NCBI RefSeq assembly: GCF_900115265.1
Contig: NZ_FOVU01000007.1
Coordinates: 124,001-188,000 of the forward strand
DNA: 64,000 nucleotides
Origin: Bradyrhizobium sp. Ghvi
Lineage (GTDB): Bacteria > Pseudomonadota > Alphaproteobacteria > Rhizobiales > Xanthobacteraceae
Direction: 5' to 3'
The notes under the pieces were generated by a model. The model ran no database searches, had not been told where the DNA came from, and worked only from the letters and a program-made list of their open reading frames with translations. The position numbers and the translations under genes are program-made. Of the stretch, positions 8,888 to 16,577 are shown piece after piece; the first letter of the stretch is position 1; every line of letters begins with the position of its first letter.

Positions 8888-9859
8888 ATGAGTACCAAAG
8901 AATTTTCTTATAATGGCCACGCGGCGGCCCAGCTCCGGCATCTGACGATCCGGCAGTTGCGCTCGCTTGCGGCGCTTTCGGCCAAGGGCAGCGTCACCGC
9001 GGCATCAACCCAACTCGGACTGACCCAACCGGCCGTGACGCAGCAGCTGCGGCAGCTTCAGGATCTTGCAGGCTTGCCGCTGGTGCAGCGGACCGGAGAT
9101 GGCATGCTGCTGACGGAGGCCGGCCGGGAAGTTCTGGCCCTCGCCGAACGGGTCGAAGCCGCCATTACGGACTGCCAGGGCGCACTCGATCTGCTTGCGG
9201 GCAGGACCGGCGGTACGGTGCATCTTGGCGCAGTCTCGACCGCGAAATATTTCGTGCCGCATGCCATCGCGGCCTTCTCCAAGCGCTCACCGAAAATCGA
9301 GATCAAGCTGACCATCGGCAACCGCGAGGAGATCCGCGAGGCCATGCACGGCTATGAGCTCGATTTCGCCGTGATGGGTCGGCCGCCGGCCGACGTCAGC
9401 GTCGACGTGCGCCAGCTCGGGCGCAATCCGCACATCATCGTCGCGCGCAAGGGGCACTGGCTGGAGAAGGATTCAGGCCTCAGCCTGACCGATCTCGTGC
9501 ACGAGACCTTCCTCACCCGCGAGCCGGGATCGGGCACGCGCACGCTGATGGAGGGCATGTTCCAGAAGTCCGATCTCGAGCCGATCATCGGCATGGAGAT
9601 GAGCAGCAACGAGACCATCAAGCAGGCGGTGATCGCTGGGCTCGGCATCGCCTTCATCTCGGCACACACTGTCGCACACGAGCTCGCGGAAGGCCGCCTC
9701 ATCGTGCTCGACGTCGCGGGCCTGCCGATCGTCCGGCAATGGTATGTGATCCGCCGCAGCGACAAGGTGCTGCTGCCGCCGGCACAGGCGATGTTCGATT
9801 TTCTGGGCTCGGAGGGCTCGAACTATCTGCCCGAAGTGCCTGATTTCGGCAAGCGTTAG
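8888..9859 (+). CDS. cbbR: LysR-type regulator of the cbb operon
   Basis: Transcriptional activator of CO2-fixation genes. It has 323 residues. The N-terminal winged helix (about 18-80: LTIRQLRSLAALSAKGSVTA, then QLGLTQPAVTQQLRQLQ) is followed by a periplasmic-binding-like effector domain with FLTREPGSGTR and SSNETIKQAVIAGLGIAFISAH. Known CbbR proteins sense metabolites such as RuBP or NADPH. It is divergent from cbbF with a 120-bp gap, the classical arrangement. AAGGA lies 15 nt before the ATG, a weak ribosome site, so the precise start is less certain. Confidence 0.94.
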   Translation: MSTKEFSYNGHAAAQLRHLTIRQLRSLAALSAKGSVTAASTQLGLTQPAVTQQLRQLQDLAGLPLVQRTGDGMLLTEAGREVLALAERVEAAITDCQGALDLLAGRTGGTVHLGAVSTAKYFVPHAIAAFSKRSPKIEIKLTIGNREEIREAMHGYELDFAVMGRPPADVSVDVRQLGRNPHIIVARKGHWLEKDSGLSLTDLVHETFLTREPGSGTRTLMEGMFQKSDLEPIIGMEMSSNETIKQAVIAGLGIAFISAHTVAHELAEGRLIVLDVAGLPIVRQWYVIRRSDKVLLPPAQAMFDFLGSEGSNYLPEVPDFGKR

Positions 9860-9870
9860 TGCCGCCAGCG

Positions 9871-9963
9871 CTAGACCATCAGCTTCATCGCGACAGTCGC
9901 TGCCAGAATGACGATGATCTGCAGCAGACGCTCTGTCGTGAAAATGCGGTTGAAAGTGATCAT
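9871..9963 (-). CDS. Possible 30-residue single-pass membrane peptide
   Basis: A short frame starting MITFNRIFTTERLLQ and ending in a hydrophobic stretch (IIVILAATVAMKLMV) that could span the membrane. It ends 11 nt from the convergent cbbR stop. No good Shine-Dalgarno precedes the ATG. The amphipathic head and hydrophobic tail suggest a small membrane protein, but a peptide this short could be chance. Function unknown. Confidence 0.3.
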   Translation of the reverse strand: MITFNRIFTTERLLQIIVILAATVAMKLMV

Positions 9964-10063
9964 CGCGCGCCCCGGCCGTCGTGAACGAAATCTGGACGGA
10001 TTGCTAGCACACGCGGACAACAGGGCAACTCCGTAGTCGCCCCGGGCCCGCTCTCGACTACGC

Positions 10064-10273
10064 TCAGGCCGCGAGCAGGGCGGCGTGATCCCCGCGGGCC
10101 GCGAAATAGGCTTCCAGTTCCGACAGCGCGCGGGCTTCCCACTCGCTGGCCTGCTCCAGCAGCGACCAGCGCTGGCCCGGCCGGAACGCCGCGGTCTGGC
10201 GATAGAGCGATGCGATGCCACGGTAGCGGCGCACGTTCTCGAAGATGGCGTGTCCGTTGATCTGGCCGGTCAT
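10064..10273 (-). CDS. Small conserved-type hypothetical protein (69 aa)
   Basis: Start chosen at MTGQINGHAIFENV because GAGGGAG lies 8 nt upstream; the frame is open 25 codons earlier. The 69-residue protein is soluble, with an Arg/Tyr-rich centre (VRRYRGIASLYRQTAAFRPGQRW) and an Ala/Glu-rich helix (EARALSELEAYFAARGD). It has no signal peptide, membrane helix or motif I recognise. It stands alone, and the role is unknown. Confidence 0.6.
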   Translation of the reverse strand: MTGQINGHAIFENVRRYRGIASLYRQTAAFRPGQRWSLLEQASEWEARALSELEAYFAARGDHAALLAA

Positions 10274-10408
10274 GTCGTAAACTCCCTCGTATTCCCGCGG
10301 GAGAAATTGCGGCCAAATCTTTTTTGAAAAGTTAGCGGCGTGCCCCAAGCGCGCGGATGGTTGCCGGACTGTTGCCTCTGCGCAACGAGCGCTCTCGCTG
10401 GCAGCTGT

Positions 10409-10828
10409 TTATTGCGAATTCGTTGCCGCGCTCTCGCCCGACGACTTCAATCCGCCACGGCGGTTGATGGTCATGCTCGCACGGCAGAGATCGGCAAGGC
10501 CAATCACCAGCGCGGCCAGCAGGCAGAACAGGTTGACGGAATCCGCGTTCGCGCTGGAGAGCGCAGTGAACTCGAAGAAGGGCGGGATGAACGCCCACCA
10601 CACCAGGGGAATGGTGAGCAGCGCCGCGAATACGGCCGCCGGAGCGCCAGCAACAATGCCGAGCACGAACAGGCTGGGCAGGAACGCTGCGAAATAGAGA
10701 TTTGCACCGAGCGCGACGCAGACGCCCTGAAGCACAGCCGACGCTGCGACCACGACAAATCCGATCAGAAATGCCTGCCACGACCATGGCCGCAACCGCG
10801 GTACGCCAACCAGTCCCGCACGCCTCAT
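10409..10828 (-). CDS. Membrane protein resembling a DUF4118 sensor-kinase membrane domain, without kinase
   Basis: GGGAGG 4 nt before the ATG at 10828 sets the start (MRRAGLVGVPRLRPW), giving 139 residues. Four hydrophobic segments are visible (about 18-38, 42-60, 63-80 and 100-118) in the four-helix arrangement of DUF4118 domains found in KdpD-like kinases, but no kinase, GAF or PAS domain follows. The C-terminus is a short basic/Ser-rich cytoplasmic tail. Membrane location is visible; the DUF4118 relation is a moderate guess and function is unknown. Confidence 0.6.
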   Translation of the reverse strand: MRRAGLVGVPRLRPWSWQAFLIGFVVVAASAVLQGVCVALGANLYFAAFLPSLFVLGIVAGAPAAVFAALLTIPLVWWAFIPPFFEFTALSSANADSVNLFCLLAALVIGLADLCRASMTINRRGGLKSSGESAATNSQ

Positions 10829-10968
10829 AGGGCCTCCCTTGCCGCCGTTAACCAGGCCGCTTGCGACCAAAGTACTACAGCAGCAGGGAATCCGCGAGGT
10901 GGAAATCGGAGCGGCCCGGGGCCCCCCTGCAAGGCTGGTAAACGGGGCCACAGCACACAATCGTACCG

Positions 10969-12162
10969 CTACTCGGTTGCCGCGTAGATCAGACCGGCGA
11001 TCGGCAGCGCAAGGCCAATGGCCGAGGCCAGCGTCCAGCCGCCCTGCGCGAACGCCCAGGTGCCGAGCGCGGATCCGGCGGCTCCGGCCGCAAAGAACGT
11101 CGCCATGTAGAGCCCGTTAAGGCGGCTGCGATGCTCGTGCCCCAGCACGAAGATGGCGCGGAAGCCGAGCACCACGTTACCCTGCACGCCGAAATCGATC
11201 GCGATCGCGGCGACCACGAGACAGGCAAGGTTGAGCATCGATCCGGCCACGCCGACATGCGTCATCAGGAAGCCCAGGGCGACGAACAGCATCGCGGCGA
11301 GCGTGGCGATGCGGCTGTGGCCGCGATCGGCGAGGCGCCCTGCGATCGGCGCCGCGAACACGCCGGAGACACCGGCCAAGGCAAACAAGCCGATGCCGCG
11401 CTGGGTGAAGCCGAATTGGCTGGCGAGCTGGAGCGGCACCACGGTCCAGAACAGGGTGAAGGCACCGAACAGGCCGGCCTGGTACAGCGCGCGCCTCCTG
11501 AGCAGCGGCGTGGTGCGCACCAGATGCGGCATCGAGAGCAGAAGCGCGCCGTAATGCATGCGCGCCACCGGCTTGCGCTTCGGCAGCGTCATGCGCAGCA
11601 CGACCGTGAGCGCGATCATCAACGCGGCCGAGCAGAAGAACACCGCATGCCAGGACAGCGCCGCCGTGACGACGCTCGACACCGGGCGCGCCAGCATGAT
11701 GCCGAGCATCAACCCGGTCGAGACGTTGCCGACGACACGGCCGCGAATGGCTTCCGGCGCGAGATGGGCGGCATAGGGAATGATGATCTGCACTGCCACC
11801 GAGCCGAGACCGATGAACAGCGCCGCGATGAGGAACGGCAGCGCATGGGTCGCGAACGCGGCCGCGAGCAGCGCCGCCGCGCCGAGCGTGATGACGGTGC
11901 AGATCAATGCGCGGTTCTCGACGAGATCGCCGAGCGGCACGATGAAAAGCAGCCCCGTGCCGTAACCGATCTGCGTCATGGTCACGATCAGGCCCGCGGC
12001 TGCATGCGAGAGGCCGAGCGCGGCACTGATCGGGGCGATCAACGGTTGGGCATAATAGAGGTTGGCAGCGACCATGCCACAGGCCGCGGCGAGCACGAAG
12101 GTCAGTCGCTGCGAGACCGCATCGGTCTGCGGTGCGGTCTCGATCGTGGCATTCATCGTCAT
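10969..12162 (-). CDS. MFS efflux transporter
   Basis: Twelve-helix major facilitator transporter of the AraJ/sugar-efflux or drug-efflux type (397 residues). Helix 1-2 reads AAACGMVAANLYYAQPLIAPI, typical of this MFS group, and loop 2-3 has PLGDLVENR. The ATG at 12162 is preferred because GGAG lies 8 nt before it; an in-frame GTG and a later ATG are also possible. It lies directly downstream of a TetR gene on the same strand, with a perfect 20-bp palindrome between them, so it is almost certainly the repressor target. The substrate cannot be read from sequence. Confidence 0.9.
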   Translation of the reverse strand: MTMNATIETAPQTDAVSQRLTFVLAAACGMVAANLYYAQPLIAPISAALGLSHAAAGLIVTMTQIGYGTGLLFIVPLGDLVENRALICTVITLGAAALLAAAFATHALPFLIAALFIGLGSVAVQIIIPYAAHLAPEAIRGRVVGNVSTGLMLGIMLARPVSSVVTAALSWHAVFFCSAALMIALTVVLRMTLPKRKPVARMHYGALLLSMPHLVRTTPLLRRRALYQAGLFGAFTLFWTVVPLQLASQFGFTQRGIGLFALAGVSGVFAAPIAGRLADRGHSRIATLAAMLFVALGFLMTHVGVAGSMLNLACLVVAAIAIDFGVQGNVVLGFRAIFVLGHEHRSRLNGLYMATFFAAGAAGSALGTWAFAQGGWTLASAIGLALPIAGLIYAATE

Positions 12163-12199
12163 TCCAAACACTCCAAGACTTCGATGTACGAACTCGACA

Positions 12200-12219
12200 T
12201 AGGAAACGTTCGTTTCCTA
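12200..12219. promoter_or_regulatory. Perfect 20-bp palindrome, probable TetR operator of the MFS gene
   Basis: TAGGAAACGTTCGTTTCCTA has two 9-bp arms and a TT centre. It sits between the TetR stop and the MFS start, 38 nt upstream of the latter. A 16/20 match occurs just upstream of the tetR start (12864-12883), which supports a shared operator for this regulator. Confidence 0.75.
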
Positions 12220-12232
12220 ATTTGACAAAAAT

Positions 12233-12853
12233 TCAGGCCAGCAGCTTCATCGCGATGCCGGCCAGGCGCTCGCCATCAAGCGGCAAGCGCGCCTTGCCGA
12301 CAACGCGCAGACCCTGCGTCATGCAGATCATCAGCCGCGCTGTGTCGTCCGCTTCGACATGGTCCGGAATCGAACCGTCAGCCTGCCCTTCGCGGATGAG
12401 GCCGGCGATGAAGGCCTCGTTGGTCTTGAGCTGCGCCGTGACGCGCGCACGCATCACCGGATCCACGGCCGACAGCTCGACCGCGCTGCCGACTACGATG
12501 CAGCCGCGGCGCCCCTCGCTGCCCTGGGAATGCTCGACATAAGACAGCATCACGTTGCGCACCCGCTCGCGGCCATTGGCGCCGCGCGCGGCGGCAGCGC
12601 GGGTCTGCTCCCCGCGGATCGCGGTATAACGCTCGAAGGCGGCAATGAAGACGGCATGCTTGTCGCGAAACGCCTTGTAGACGCTGCCGGTGGCAAGGCG
12701 CATGGCCGCGGTGAGATCCCCGATCGAGGTGGCATGATAGCCGCGCTCGCAAAACACCTTGATTGCGCCGTCCAGCGCGGTGTCCATGTCGAACTCGCGG
12801 GGACGGCCCGGCGGATGGGCGGAAGGCTGAGATTGTCGAGCCGCTTTTTGCAT
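12233..12853 (-). CDS. TetR/AcrR family transcriptional regulator
   Basis: Repressor-type regulator of 206 residues. The N-terminal HTH is clear: FDMDTALDGAIKVFCERGYHATSIGDLTAAMRLATGSVYKAFRDKHAVF (about 22-70), with the usual SxxYKAFxDK recognition segment. The C-terminal ligand domain is variable. The ATG at 12853 precedes a basic Gln/Pro linker (QKAARQSQPSAHPPGRPREFD); the frame is open further upstream but that part has no HTH. It is followed by the MFS transporter gene, and two related palindromes flank it. The ligand is unknown. Confidence 0.92.
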   Translation of the reverse strand: MQKAARQSQPSAHPPGRPREFDMDTALDGAIKVFCERGYHATSIGDLTAAMRLATGSVYKAFRDKHAVFIAAFERYTAIRGEQTRAAAARGANGRERVRNVMLSYVEHSQGSEGRRGCIVVGSAVELSAVDPVMRARVTAQLKTNEAFIAGLIREGQADGSIPDHVEADDTARLMICMTQGLRVVGKARLPLDGERLAGIAMKLLA

Positions 12854-12863
12854 CGCGGAATAA

Positions 12864-12883
12864 TAGGGAATGATCGTTTCCAA
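12864..12883. promoter_or_regulatory. Second TetR-type operator, upstream of tetR
   Basis: TAGGGAATGATCGTTTCCAA matches the perfect MFS-side palindrome at 16 of 20 positions, with the CGTTTCC half-site exact. It begins 11 nt upstream of the tetR start, as expected for autorepression at lower affinity. Confidence 0.6.
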
Positions 12884-12944
12884 ATAAATACACGTGGTTG
12901 TGATTAATGGGATAAGCGAGCAGGCTGGCCGAGATGCCCCGTAT

Positions 12945-13069
12945 CCCGGACGCGCTGCAGCATGCAACGCTGCTGCGCAGAGCCGAGACCCATGTCACAT
13001 GGAATGCTCGGAGATATGGGCCCCCGCTCTGCAGCGCACCGTCAAAGAGACACTGCGCTGCGTCCGGGG
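12945..13069. repeat. 125-bp palindromic intergenic repeat, copy 1
   Basis: Begins CCCGGACGCGCTGCAGCATG and ends CTGCGCTGCGTCCGGGG, so the ends pair. A second copy of exactly the same length lies at 59067-59191. Inner blocks (ACGCTGCTGCGC, AGCCG, GACCCAT, CTCTGCAGCGCACC) are shared. Confidence 0.85.
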
Positions 13070-13100
13070 CGCGAGAGCGGAGACACATACCGCCTCTCAG

Positions 13101-13206
13101 CGTCATTCGGGAGTACGCCCGTTGGCGCGAGCCGGGAATCCACTTCACATCGACCTGTGGCTCGGTGGATTCCGGGCTCGATGCCACGCATCGCCCCGGA
13201 ATGACG
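13101..13206. repeat. ATTCCGG-family inverted repeat
   Basis: Starts CGTCATTCGGGAG and ends CCCCGGAATGACG, with an inner GGGAATCCAC/GTGGATTCCGGG pair. It is related to elements at 21391, 23659 and 51983. It lies just beyond the stop of the carbon-nitrogen hydrolase and may form that gene's 3' stem. Confidence 0.75.
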
Positions 13207-13219
13207 ATGGAAAGAGGGA

Positions 13220-14179
13220 TCACCCCTTCGGCGTCACCGGCGTGCCATCCGCCATGGTCGTGACGCCCTTCCGCTCGACGATCATGCCATAGGCGCGCGG
13301 CTGGCGATGAATGTCGAAATTGAACGTCGTGCGTTTATAGGAATTGCAGAGATCGAGATCGCAGCGGGCGAACGCGAGCTCGTCGCCCTTGGTGGTGCAT
13401 TGCGCGACGATCTCGCCTGACGGCGCGATGATGCAGCTGCCGCCGATATGGTCGACGCCCTCTTCAATGCCAGCCTTGGCGACACCGACCACGAAGGTGC
13501 CGTTCTGGTAGGCGCCGGCCTGCATCACCAGGTGGTTGTGGAACAGCGAGAGATCGTCGTGCTCGGGCGCGGGCGGATTGTGCACCGGGGTGTTGTAGCC
13601 GATCATCACCATCTCGACGCCCTGCAAGCCCATCACCCGATAGGTCTCGCTCCAGCGGCGATCGTTGCAGATCGCGATTCCCATCACGCCGCCGAACGCA
13701 TCGGCCACGCCGAAGCCGGCGCCCGGCTCGAAATAGCGCTTCTCCAGATGCTGAAACTTGCGCCACGGCTCGTGCTCGGCATGGCCGGGCAGATGGACCT
13801 TGCGGTATTTCGCAACGATCGCGCCGCCTTTGTCGACGAGAATCGAGGTGTTGTAGCGATGGACGATTCCCGCCTCGACCGTGAGCTCGGCGTAGCCGAG
13901 GCAAAATCCGATGCCGCACGCGCGGGCGAGATCGAACAGAGCTTGCGTCTCCGGCCCCGGCATCTCGCGTTCGAAGAAGCTGTCGATCTCGGCCTGGTCC
14001 TCGAAGTACCAGCGCGGAAAGAACGTGGTCAGCGCAAGTTCTGGATAGACGATCAGATCGCAGCCGTTAGCCCTGGCCTGGCGCATCAACGCCATCAGCC
14101 GCGCCACCACTTCGGTCCTGGTCTCGGTCCTCGCAATCGGGCCCAACTGGCCGGCCGCGACAGTCACAAATCTCGCCAC
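13220..14179 (-). CDS. Carbon-nitrogen hydrolase, N-carbamoyl-D-amino-acid hydrolase type
   Basis: Nitrilase-superfamily amidase of 319 residues. The Glu-Lys-Cys triad is visible: E47 in YPELALTTFFP, K127 in YRKVHLPG and C171 in GIAICNDRRWSETYR. The ICNDRRWSETYRVMGLQG block and overall length resemble bacterial N-carbamoyl-D-amino-acid hydrolases, which release CO2 and ammonia from carbamoyl amino acids. No hydantoinase or racemase is adjacent, so the true substrate could be another amide. Cytoplasmic, no signal peptide; probably monocistronic. Confidence 0.85.
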   Translation of the reverse strand: MARFVTVAAGQLGPIARTETRTEVVARLMALMRQARANGCDLIVYPELALTTFFPRWYFEDQAEIDSFFEREMPGPETQALFDLARACGIGFCLGYAELTVEAGIVHRYNTSILVDKGGAIVAKYRKVHLPGHAEHEPWRKFQHLEKRYFEPGAGFGVADAFGGVMGIAICNDRRWSETYRVMGLQGVEMVMIGYNTPVHNPPAPEHDDLSLFHNHLVMQAGAYQNGTFVVGVAKAGIEEGVDHIGGSCIIAPSGEIVAQCTTKGDELAFARCDLDLCNSYKRTTFNFDIHRQPRAYGMIVERKGVTTMADGTPVTPKG

Positions 14180-14404
14180 GACTTGTCCCTCGTTCGTTGC
14201 CCATTGATCGGGGCTCGCGCGCCCATGCAGGTTCTGCGCCTGACGGCGCCAGTATCCGAGGATGAGCTATCGGCTGCAGGTATTCCAGGAACTTTCGTTG
14301 CCAATCTGCAACGGTTCCGGACGATCTAAGACCGGACAAAAGAAACGCCCATTGCGGCCACGAACCCTGCTCACAACGCCGTGAGATAAGTCAGGGGAAT
14401 GACC

Positions 14405-14629
14405 ATGCGTGCACAACGCGTTTGGAACGTAACGGGAGCCACCAGCACCGGCCAGCTTCAGTCCAGGTTGGACGATTTGAACAAGCGACTGAGCCAGCTC
14501 GAGGGCCGGCATCCCGAGAGCAACAAGATCGACGAGCTGAAATCAAGCGCGCTCAGCTTGTCGCGGGAGATCGACGACATCCGCTGCGCCGAGGCGACGG
14601 CTGCGCTACGGGAATTGCTCCGGAAGTAA
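14405..14629 (+). CDS. Small coiled-coil hypothetical protein (74 aa)
   Basis: AGGGGA 6 nt upstream favours ATG at 14405 over the in-frame ATG at 14399. The protein has heptad-like helices (LQSRLDDLNKRLSQLEGR and KIDELKSSALSLSREIDDIRCAEATAALRELLRK) that predict a short coiled coil. It has no membrane segment or signal. Function unknown. It leads a run of three small co-directional genes to 15173. Confidence 0.6.
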   Translation: MRAQRVWNVTGATSTGQLQSRLDDLNKRLSQLEGRHPESNKIDELKSSALSLSREIDDIRCAEATAALRELLRK

Positions 14630-14720
14630 AATTGCTCCGCAAGTAAGCCGGGCTCGAGGCGCTGGCTTACGGAACCAACGCCCGCGCCCGCCATTTCCAT
14701 GGTGAGCATGGAGCAAAATC

Positions 14721-14834
14721 ATGAGTAGGCACCTGACGCGAGCCCATTTCGCGCGCGGCGTGGCCGGCGCGGTTTCCACGCTGGTCCTGTGCGCGACGGC
14801 CGCTTTCAGCATCGCGTACCACTTCGCGCTGTGA
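14721..14834 (+). CDS. 37-residue single-pass membrane peptide
   Basis: MSRHLTRAHFARG leads into a hydrophobic segment (VAGAVSTLVLCATAAFSIAYHFAL). GGAG lies 8 nt before the ATG. A basic N-terminus followed by one helix suggests a small inner-membrane protein. The next small gene starts 12 nt after its stop with its own GAGGAAG, which supports both being translated. Function unknown. Confidence 0.5.
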   Translation: MSRHLTRAHFARGVAGAVSTLVLCATAAFSIAYHFAL

Positions 14835-14846
14835 GGAAGCATTCGC

Positions 14847-15173
14847 ATGATGTCCGACCCCGAGGAGGCGGTAAGACTGCAAGGCTACGGCGAGATGACG
14901 TTGCGCACGGCAATCGCGACGGTGATGCTGCTTGCTCCACGCGAGCGCGCGGAAGCCGCGATCTTCCGCGTCCGTGACGGAGAGCGTCTGGCCTCGAGCG
15001 AGATCGCCGAGCTCGCCTCGCACTGGGACATTCCGCCGGCGGCTCATGTCAGGTCACCGGGATTGGTCCCGGAGCAGCACTGGTCCGACATCGTTCGTGG
15101 CATGGTGCGCGAGGCACCGCTGCCGTCGCTGATGGTGGCATTCTTGCTGGGCGTGCTGGTGGCGAGACGGTGA
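14847..15173 (+). CDS. Hypothetical protein with C-terminal membrane helix (108 aa)
   Basis: GAGGAAG lies about 7 nt before the ATG. Residues 1-85 are charged and helical (LRTAIATVMLLAPRERAEAAIFRVRDGERLASSEIAELASHWDI), and the last 20 are hydrophobic (LPSLMVAFLLGVLVARR), as in C-tail-anchored or ElaB-like inner-membrane proteins. No family is recognised with confidence. It is grouped with the 37-residue membrane peptide. Confidence 0.6.
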   Translation: MMSDPEEAVRLQGYGEMTLRTAIATVMLLAPRERAEAAIFRVRDGERLASSEIAELASHWDIPPAAHVRSPGLVPEQHWSDIVRGMVREAPLPSLMVAFLLGVLVARR

Positions 15174-15229
15174 GGCTGCCGCATCTGCCAGCAGCATGAC
15201 CGATGAAGCAGCGGACCATCGATTAGCGC

Positions 15230-15250
15230 GCGCCTTGAAGTTCAAGGCGC
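15230..15250. repeat. 10-bp inverted repeat
   Basis: GCGCCTTGAA and TTCAAGGCGC flank a single G. It lies 57 nt past the stop of the 108-residue protein and could fold in RNA as part of a 3' end, though no U-tract follows on either strand. Confidence 0.4.
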
Positions 15251-15425
15251 CGTAAGCCCAATATCGATTCTTGCCCGCAGATGGGCCAGCCATGCCCGCG
15301 GAACAGGCCACTCTGCGAGGACAAAATCGGCCGTGGACCCGCTCGCAAAATCATTGCAAAAGAGAATCCTGGGGCGCCGGCGGCCGGCCCGCCAAGCCTT
15401 TGGAAAACGCCAACTTTTGAAATAA

Positions 15426-15502
15426 TGGTCGGAGTGGCAGGATTCGAACCTGCGACCCCTGCGTCCCGAACGCAGTGCTCTACCGGGCTGAGCCACACTC
15501 CG
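15426..15502 (-). tRNA. tRNA-Pro (anticodon CGG)
   Basis: The reverse strand folds as a tRNA: acceptor CGGAGTG/CACTCCG, D-arm GGCTCAGCCCGGTAGAGC, anticodon stem CTGCG/CGCAG with loop TTCGGGA (anticodon CGG), T-arm CAGGTTCGAATCCTG, discriminator A and an encoded CCA. It is 77 nt long. The arms are all intact and no integrase lies nearby. Confidence 0.97.
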
Positions 15503-15570
15503 ACAAGAGGCCGGCTTATAGCGTCGGGTTTGGCGCACCGCAAGCGGCCGATAAGAGGAATTTTGTCCCT

Positions 15571-16560
15571 GTGAAAACGGGTCTTGAAACACTGGTTTTA
15601 CCGGCCGGCCGGGCTGCCGCCGAGGCCGCCGCCCGGACGTTGGCCGGCGGCGGACTGGTCGCCTTTCCGACGGAGACAGTCTATGGGCTCGGCGCGGACG
15701 CCGCCAATGCCACGGCGGTCGCCCACATCTACAGCGCCAAGGGGCGGCCGGCATTCAACCCGCTGATCGCCCATGTCGCGGACCTCACGGCCGCACGGCG
15801 GATCGGCCGGTTCGATGCGCGCGCCCTGAAGCTCGCCGAGGCGTTCTGGCCGGGGCCGCTGACGCTGGTGGTCCCGAAGACAAAGGACTGCCCGGTGGCG
15901 GATCTCGCCACTGCCGGCCTCGACACGGTGGCGATCCGCATTCCCGCCCATCCGGTGGCGGAGGCGATCCTGCGCGCCTTTGGCGGGGCGGTGGTCGCGC
16001 CCTCGGCCAACATTTCGGGCCACGTCTCGCCGACGCTGGCAGCGCATGTCGAAAGCGACCTTGCCGGGCGGATCGACCTGATCGTCGACGGCGGGCCGGT
16101 CGCAGTCGGCGTGGAATCGACCATTGTCGGCTGCTTCGAGGCGCCGACGCTGCTCCGGCCCGGCGGGCTATCGCGCGAAAGGATCGAGGCGGTGCTCGGT
16201 GCGCCGTTGGCACGGCCGCCGGTGGATGCCGAGAGCGACGACAGCCAGCCGCTGGCGCCGGGCATGCTGGCTTCGCATTACGCGCCGCGCGCGAGCGTGC
16301 GGCTTAACGCGCACGATGTGGCGCACGATGAAGCGCTGTTGGCATTCGGACCGGCCCGCCTGTCCGGCCAGGAGGCGGCCGCCGCAGTCATGAATTTGTC
16401 GCCGGCAGCTGATCTCGATGAAGCCGCCGCCAACCTGTTCGGCTATCTTCGCAGCCTGGATGCGAAGGCACCGAGGGCGATTGCGGTGATGACGATCCCG
16501 GAAGAAGGCTTGGGCGAAGCGATCAACGACCGGCTGCGGCGGGCGGCTGTGGCACGATAA
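15571..16560 (+). CDS. Threonylcarbamoyl-AMP synthase (Sua5/YrdC family)
   Basis: Makes threonylcarbamoyl-AMP from threonine, bicarbonate and ATP, the first step of the t6A37 tRNA modification. The YrdC domain has GGLVAFPTETVYGLGADA near residue 30, KGRPAFNPLIAHV and a PSANISGHVSPT block. A linker (LAPGMLASHYAPR) then leads to the Sua5 C-terminal domain, so this is the longer Sua5 form (329 residues). GTG at 15571 is chosen, with AGAGGAA about 12 nt upstream; the frame extends into the tRNA upstream, which cannot be coding. Confidence 0.92.
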   Translation: MKTGLETLVLPAGRAAAEAAARTLAGGGLVAFPTETVYGLGADAANATAVAHIYSAKGRPAFNPLIAHVADLTAARRIGRFDARALKLAEAFWPGPLTLVVPKTKDCPVADLATAGLDTVAIRIPAHPVAEAILRAFGGAVVAPSANISGHVSPTLAAHVESDLAGRIDLIVDGGPVAVGVESTIVGCFEAPTLLRPGGLSRERIEAVLGAPLARPPVDAESDDSQPLAPGMLASHYAPRASVRLNAHDVAHDEALLAFGPARLSGQEAAAAVMNLSPAADLDEAAANLFGYLRSLDAKAPRAIAVMTIPEEGLGEAINDRLRRAAVAR

Positions 16561-16577
16561 GAGTGAAAGACGAGACA

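Larger units (their letters stand above)
12854..13219. other. Gene-free stretch with two intergenic repeats
   Basis: These 366 bp between tetR and the carbon-nitrogen hydrolase contain the tetR operator, a 125-bp palindromic repeat and an ATTCCGG-family repeat. Short frames across it are by-products of the repeats. No convincing gene is seen. Confidence 0.7.

Noticed and set aside
12945..13069. CRISPR-like array
   Set aside because: Only a single palindromic element, not regularly spaced identical repeats with spacers.
15426..15502. tRNA-Pro as an integration site
   Set aside because: No integrase, no duplicated tRNA 3' end and no foreign-looking genes nearby.
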